Below are positions 60,920 through 64,000 of a stretch of DNA of 64,000 nucleotides, piece after piece (the first letter of the stretch is position 1; each line of letters opens with the position of its first letter). The DNA comes from Prorocentrum cordatum (Eukaryota; Sar; Dinophyceae; Prorocentrales; Prorocentraceae): the NCBI GenBank assembly GCA_963575745.1, contig CAUYUJ010017912.1:70001-134000 (forward strand), written 5' to 3'. Below the pieces are notes generated by a model. That model worked only from the letters and a program-made list of their open reading frames with translations, was not told the DNA's origin and made no database searches. Made by a program: the position numbers and the translations under genes.

Positions 60920-61900
60920 ATGCCTAAGAGTAAGCCGCGGGGCCCCCAGGTCTGCCGCCGCCCCGCCTCTCGCCCCCCCCCCCCCCCCCCCTCGTCTTCC
61001 ATGCCTTCCGCGGAGGAAGTAGCGTCGCCATGGGACGCGGCCTTCGCGTCGACTGGGCCCTCGACACCCCTGCCGGGTGCTTGGGCGAGAGTCGACGCCC
61101 CATCGGGGTCGCCGGCAACGATTCGCCCTCCCGGCATGCCCCCGATGACGCCACCGCCTCGCAGCCCCCGAGGTCGCGAGCGCCGGGCGCAGCGGTCCAA
61201 CGAGACATGGCCCGCGGCATTGCAGTCACTTGTTTCGCGTGGCCGCCCTCAGGCCCAAGGGGTTCCCCGCCCCGGGTCGCGCCCGCCAGCTCCTCGCAGA
61301 CGCCGCGCGGCAGCCGCGTTTCACCCGCGGCTGATGCCGACCAGTCAGGCACCCGCGATGGCACCGACCCCGCCAAGCGCGCCACCTCCTTCATCGATGC
61401 TGGCCACGGCGCCCTCGGAGCACTCAGCTGCGAGCCGAGCTCGACGATGGGATGCGTGAGATTCGCGCGCAATGCGCATCGCGCGGATCTGGCGCCTGGA
61501 CAGGAATTCCGTCGCGCCACGTTCAGCGTTCCACGCGATGGGCCCTGAGCTCCGCGGTGGATCTACCGTTCCGTTCTGGACCAGGGCGGAGACCACGGTG
61601 CCCATCGGCCCCCGAAGGCACGCCGCGATGGTGGCTGGCAAGGGCAAGGGCAAGGGCACGCATAAGAGCGAGCCCGCGCCTGGCGACGCCGCTGCCCTCC
61701 CCGAGAAGAGGAAAACCCGCTGGGCTGGGGAGAAGGTCGAACGTCGGCGCACCGGCGCGGCCCTCCTCGCGGCCAGCGAACCGCAGCGGCCGCCCTCGCC
61801 CAGGGGCAGTGCCGGATACGGTGGTCGTGATCGGAGCGCGCCCGACAAGTCGTGAGGCGATCGTGTTGTAATAGTGTGCACATCCCTCACGCTCTATCTC
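60920..61900 (+). other. Unassigned Pro/Arg-rich open frames
   Basis: Frame 60,920-61,459 (179 codons) opens MPKSKPRGPQVCRR, passes a 19-base C run (60,973-60,991) as poly-Pro and continues Ala/Pro/Ser-rich. Frame 61,472-61,855 contains VAGKGKGKGTHKSEPAP. Neither has a recognised domain, and the minus strand is equally open. Confidence 0.25.
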
Positions 61901-62590
61901 CATCCATCACCTTCTCCCCCACCGACCAGGTCATGGCACTGCACCTCCACTTCTCCACTCACCTAATCCAGCGTCCATCATCTTGCTTGAGTCTCTGGAC
62001 AGGCTTGCAGACGCCATGTCTGCGGCTCGAGGTCAGCAGCGTCACGCAATGCGGCACACCATCGTGCCGCTCTGAAGAGTGCGAGCGAGTTCGCCAGTGA
62101 AGTGGATGAGTTCGCGCCCCCGCGCGCGCGCCCGTCAGACCAGACAGCGTCGGCGCTCCCCTGCCGAGTCTAGAATGTATTTGGGGTTGGACAGTTATGA
62201 TTCCCTTCTTCGTATTGTTTTTCTTCTCCGCGAAAGCTGTTCCATCGCCCGCACAATCCCGACTCAAATAGGACAGGTCGCCGCTGTTTGGCCCGAGCGT
62301 TGACGTATATCTACTCCTTGTATGATGAGTAAACGCCCCGCGATCTACATTGTATTGCCGCCGTGCGCTCTTCCATGCAGCGTCCAAACCCCGCAATTAG
62401 TTCCTCCTCCTTCTCCTCTGCCTCTTCTCCCCGTCGTGCCGCATGATATGCTGCCGTGGCTGCATCGCGCCGGCCGGTGCGTTTTGGCAGGAGGCCGCTG
62501 CCAGCTGTCCTGCCCAGGCCTGGTTGCCTCCTGGGTGGCTGGGACAACCCTTCGTCCCCCCTCCCGCGGGGAAGAGCGATGCGGGGAAGA
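61900..62590. other. No supportable gene
   Basis: Mixed composition with short frames and no motif. Confidence 0.4.
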
Positions 62591-62594
62591 ACGA

Positions 62595-62644
62595 TACCTA
62601 TATATACACACATGCTCACACACGTATATGGATATATATATATA

Positions 62645-62675
<31 letters not shown>

Positions 62676-63210
62676 GAGAGAGAGGAACAATAACAAAGGA
62701 GCGAGATAACGAAATAATTAGCGAGCGCGTTAACGAGAGAAAGAGGGGCAACCCGAGGGAAACGGGGATGGCGAAGGGGAGATGAGCAGAACAAGAAAGA
62801 GCGAGAGAGATAGAGGGGGAGCGAGATAATGATAAAGAGACAGAGGGATACATATATATATATATATAGAGAAATTCCACAACACTGTGTAAACAACACA
62901 CGATACATACATATATATACACAAAGGTTGCAGGCATAAAGGGATACATATACACACATACATATATAGAGAGAGAGAGAGATAGAAACAAAGCGGGAGA
63001 TAGAGAAACATTGACAGACAACACAATTATACATAAAGAGAGAGAACGGGATAGAGAGAGAGATAACGAGAGAAACCTAATGAGAGAAGGAATCCAAACA
63101 CAAACACATTTACAGAGGGAGAGAGTGAGGTATGGCCATGTAGCGAGAGAGAGAGAGAGAGAGCGAGACAGAGATAGAGAGAGGTGCGGCGAGGGAAGAG
63201 GAGGATGACC
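62595..63210. repeat. TA and GA microsatellite cluster
   Basis: TA tracts (about 62,598-62,645, 62,850-62,868 and 62,905-62,925) alternate with GA tracts (62,645-62,690 and 63,140-63,185). It resembles a reverse-oriented version of 28,610-28,975 in composition only. Confidence 0.9.
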
Positions 63211-63214
63211 AATG

Positions 63215-64000
63215 ATGTATGGAGGAGGAGCTGGGACGAGGACCTTGGGACGAGGAGCCAGGAAGAGGGACGAACTAAGAGGTGGCGTGGGAGTTGGGGG
63301 CGTGGCCAGGAGGAGGATACTGAGGAGGAGAAGGACGCAGCCAGGAGAGAAGCGAGGTAGGAGGTACCAGCGGGGAGGGGGGGGGGTCGGCCGTCGTCGT
63401 CGCGCGGAGGGCGGGGCGTGGCGGGGCGGGGCGGGCCCTGGCCCGTCGGTCACGCCTGCACGCGAAGCTGCCCCTTTCTGTGACCTGGCGCGGCTCGGTG
63501 ACGGATGTGTCCTTCAGGCGGGACATACAGTCGAGACGCTGGCATCATGACCGCTCTGGGCTCAGGAAGAGCTCGAGTTTTCGGGCCGTTCCTTAGATCT
63601 GTGTCGTGGAACCTGCTTGTGGCCTGGGCCCGCCGCTGCCAGACACGCCTCGTCGTTCCTTGCGATGCGCTCCTTGTCACGATGGCTGTACTTGCGAGGC
63701 GCTGAGTAACACCAAGTGATAGGCAACCGACAGGCGGAGGTTCCAGGAACTTCAACGCGAGAGACCACGTGATGGAACCAATCCAGCGCCAATTGGCGTC
63801 TGTTCGCGCGGCTGCTCGTGAGCAGGGGAGGGCCGCAGAGGAGGCCCGTTGAGCAAGGGCCGACGGGGAGTTGGCGGGGAACGAGGGAAGGGTTCAAACG
63901 ACCTTCGCATCGCGGCCGCGAGAGGACGCCTGGGGGCCTCTGCAACCCGACCTGGCGGGCGAGCGACTCGAGGAGCGGACCCTTGGGGAGAAGACCTCTT
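63215..64000. other. Unassigned right end
   Basis: GGA-like start, a G run near 63,377, then mixed sequence. Frames of 100-127 codons on both strands lack motifs. Confidence 0.35.

Overview
This window reads as nuclear DNA from a dinoflagellate, probably a free-living, GC-rich one such as a Prorocentrum-like species. The species guess is inference. The lineage call rests on a copy of the dinoflagellate trans-spliced leader (DinoSL) fused to a retrotransposon at 42,578-42,599, on LINE and Copia families of the kind that crowd dinoflagellate genomes, and on the large share of microsatellite and minisatellite DNA. I see no bacterial gene organisation, no rRNA or tRNA gene, no CRISPR array, and no single-copy host gene that I can name with confidence. 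One short stretch (minus strand, near 49,070) resembles a PP2C phosphatase exon.

Layout. 1-740: copy 1 of a 0.75-kb non-coding repeat. 1,598-4,390 (+): 3' half of a decayed LINE (element A). 4,315-7,060 (-): decayed coding remnant converging on it, probably the 5' half of another LINE (element B). 7,130-11,630: a compound satellite in which a roughly 1.9-kb unit (TA microsatellite, GC-rich module, GAT array, GATCGA array, boundary module) is repeated. 11,735-12,780: GGA array. 12,960-13,680: tandem ~240-bp repeat. 13,700-19,490 (-): a nearly full-length but frameshifted LINE (element C). 19,712-20,222: GGA array, followed at 20,215-20,975 by copy 2 of the 0.75-kb repeat. 21,480-23,433 (+): reverse transcriptase with VDN in place of the usual DD (element D), joined directly to a decayed Copia element with protease, integrase, RT and RNase H (element E, 23,463-27,635) and a hairpin-rich 3' flank.

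28-36 kb is almost entirely repeats: CT/TA microsatellites, two inverted-repeat MITE-like elements (30,554-30,740; 35,727-35,954), three clusters of an 89/90-bp satellite, an 83-bp satellite, and a ~1-kb dispersed repeat that recurs at 51.3-52.3 kb. 36,251-42,599 (-) is the best-preserved gene-like unit: LINE F, with a spliced leader at its 5' end, a zinc-finger ORF1, an endonuclease/RT/RNase H ORF2, and only one in-frame stop before its C-terminal zinc domain. 42,600-43,870 is GAT/GGA microsatellite, followed by a plus-strand relict leader (43,881) and an endonuclease-like fragment (45,430-45,700). 46-51 kb is mostly unassignable. 52.5-53.4 kb is an inverted-repeat minisatellite and 53.7-55.7 kb a 2-kb 9-bp minisatellite open in all frames. 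56,900-60,330 (+) is a second, different Copia family (element H). 60.4-64 kb holds GC-rich unassigned DNA and GA/TA microsatellites.

The common thread is reverse transcription. Several retroelement lineages sit in or beside GGA/TCC microsatellites, and up to three carry spliced-leader sequence at their 5' boundary, as expected if trans-spliced transcripts were reverse-transcribed back into the genome. I find no evidence that the elements cooperate in one pathway.
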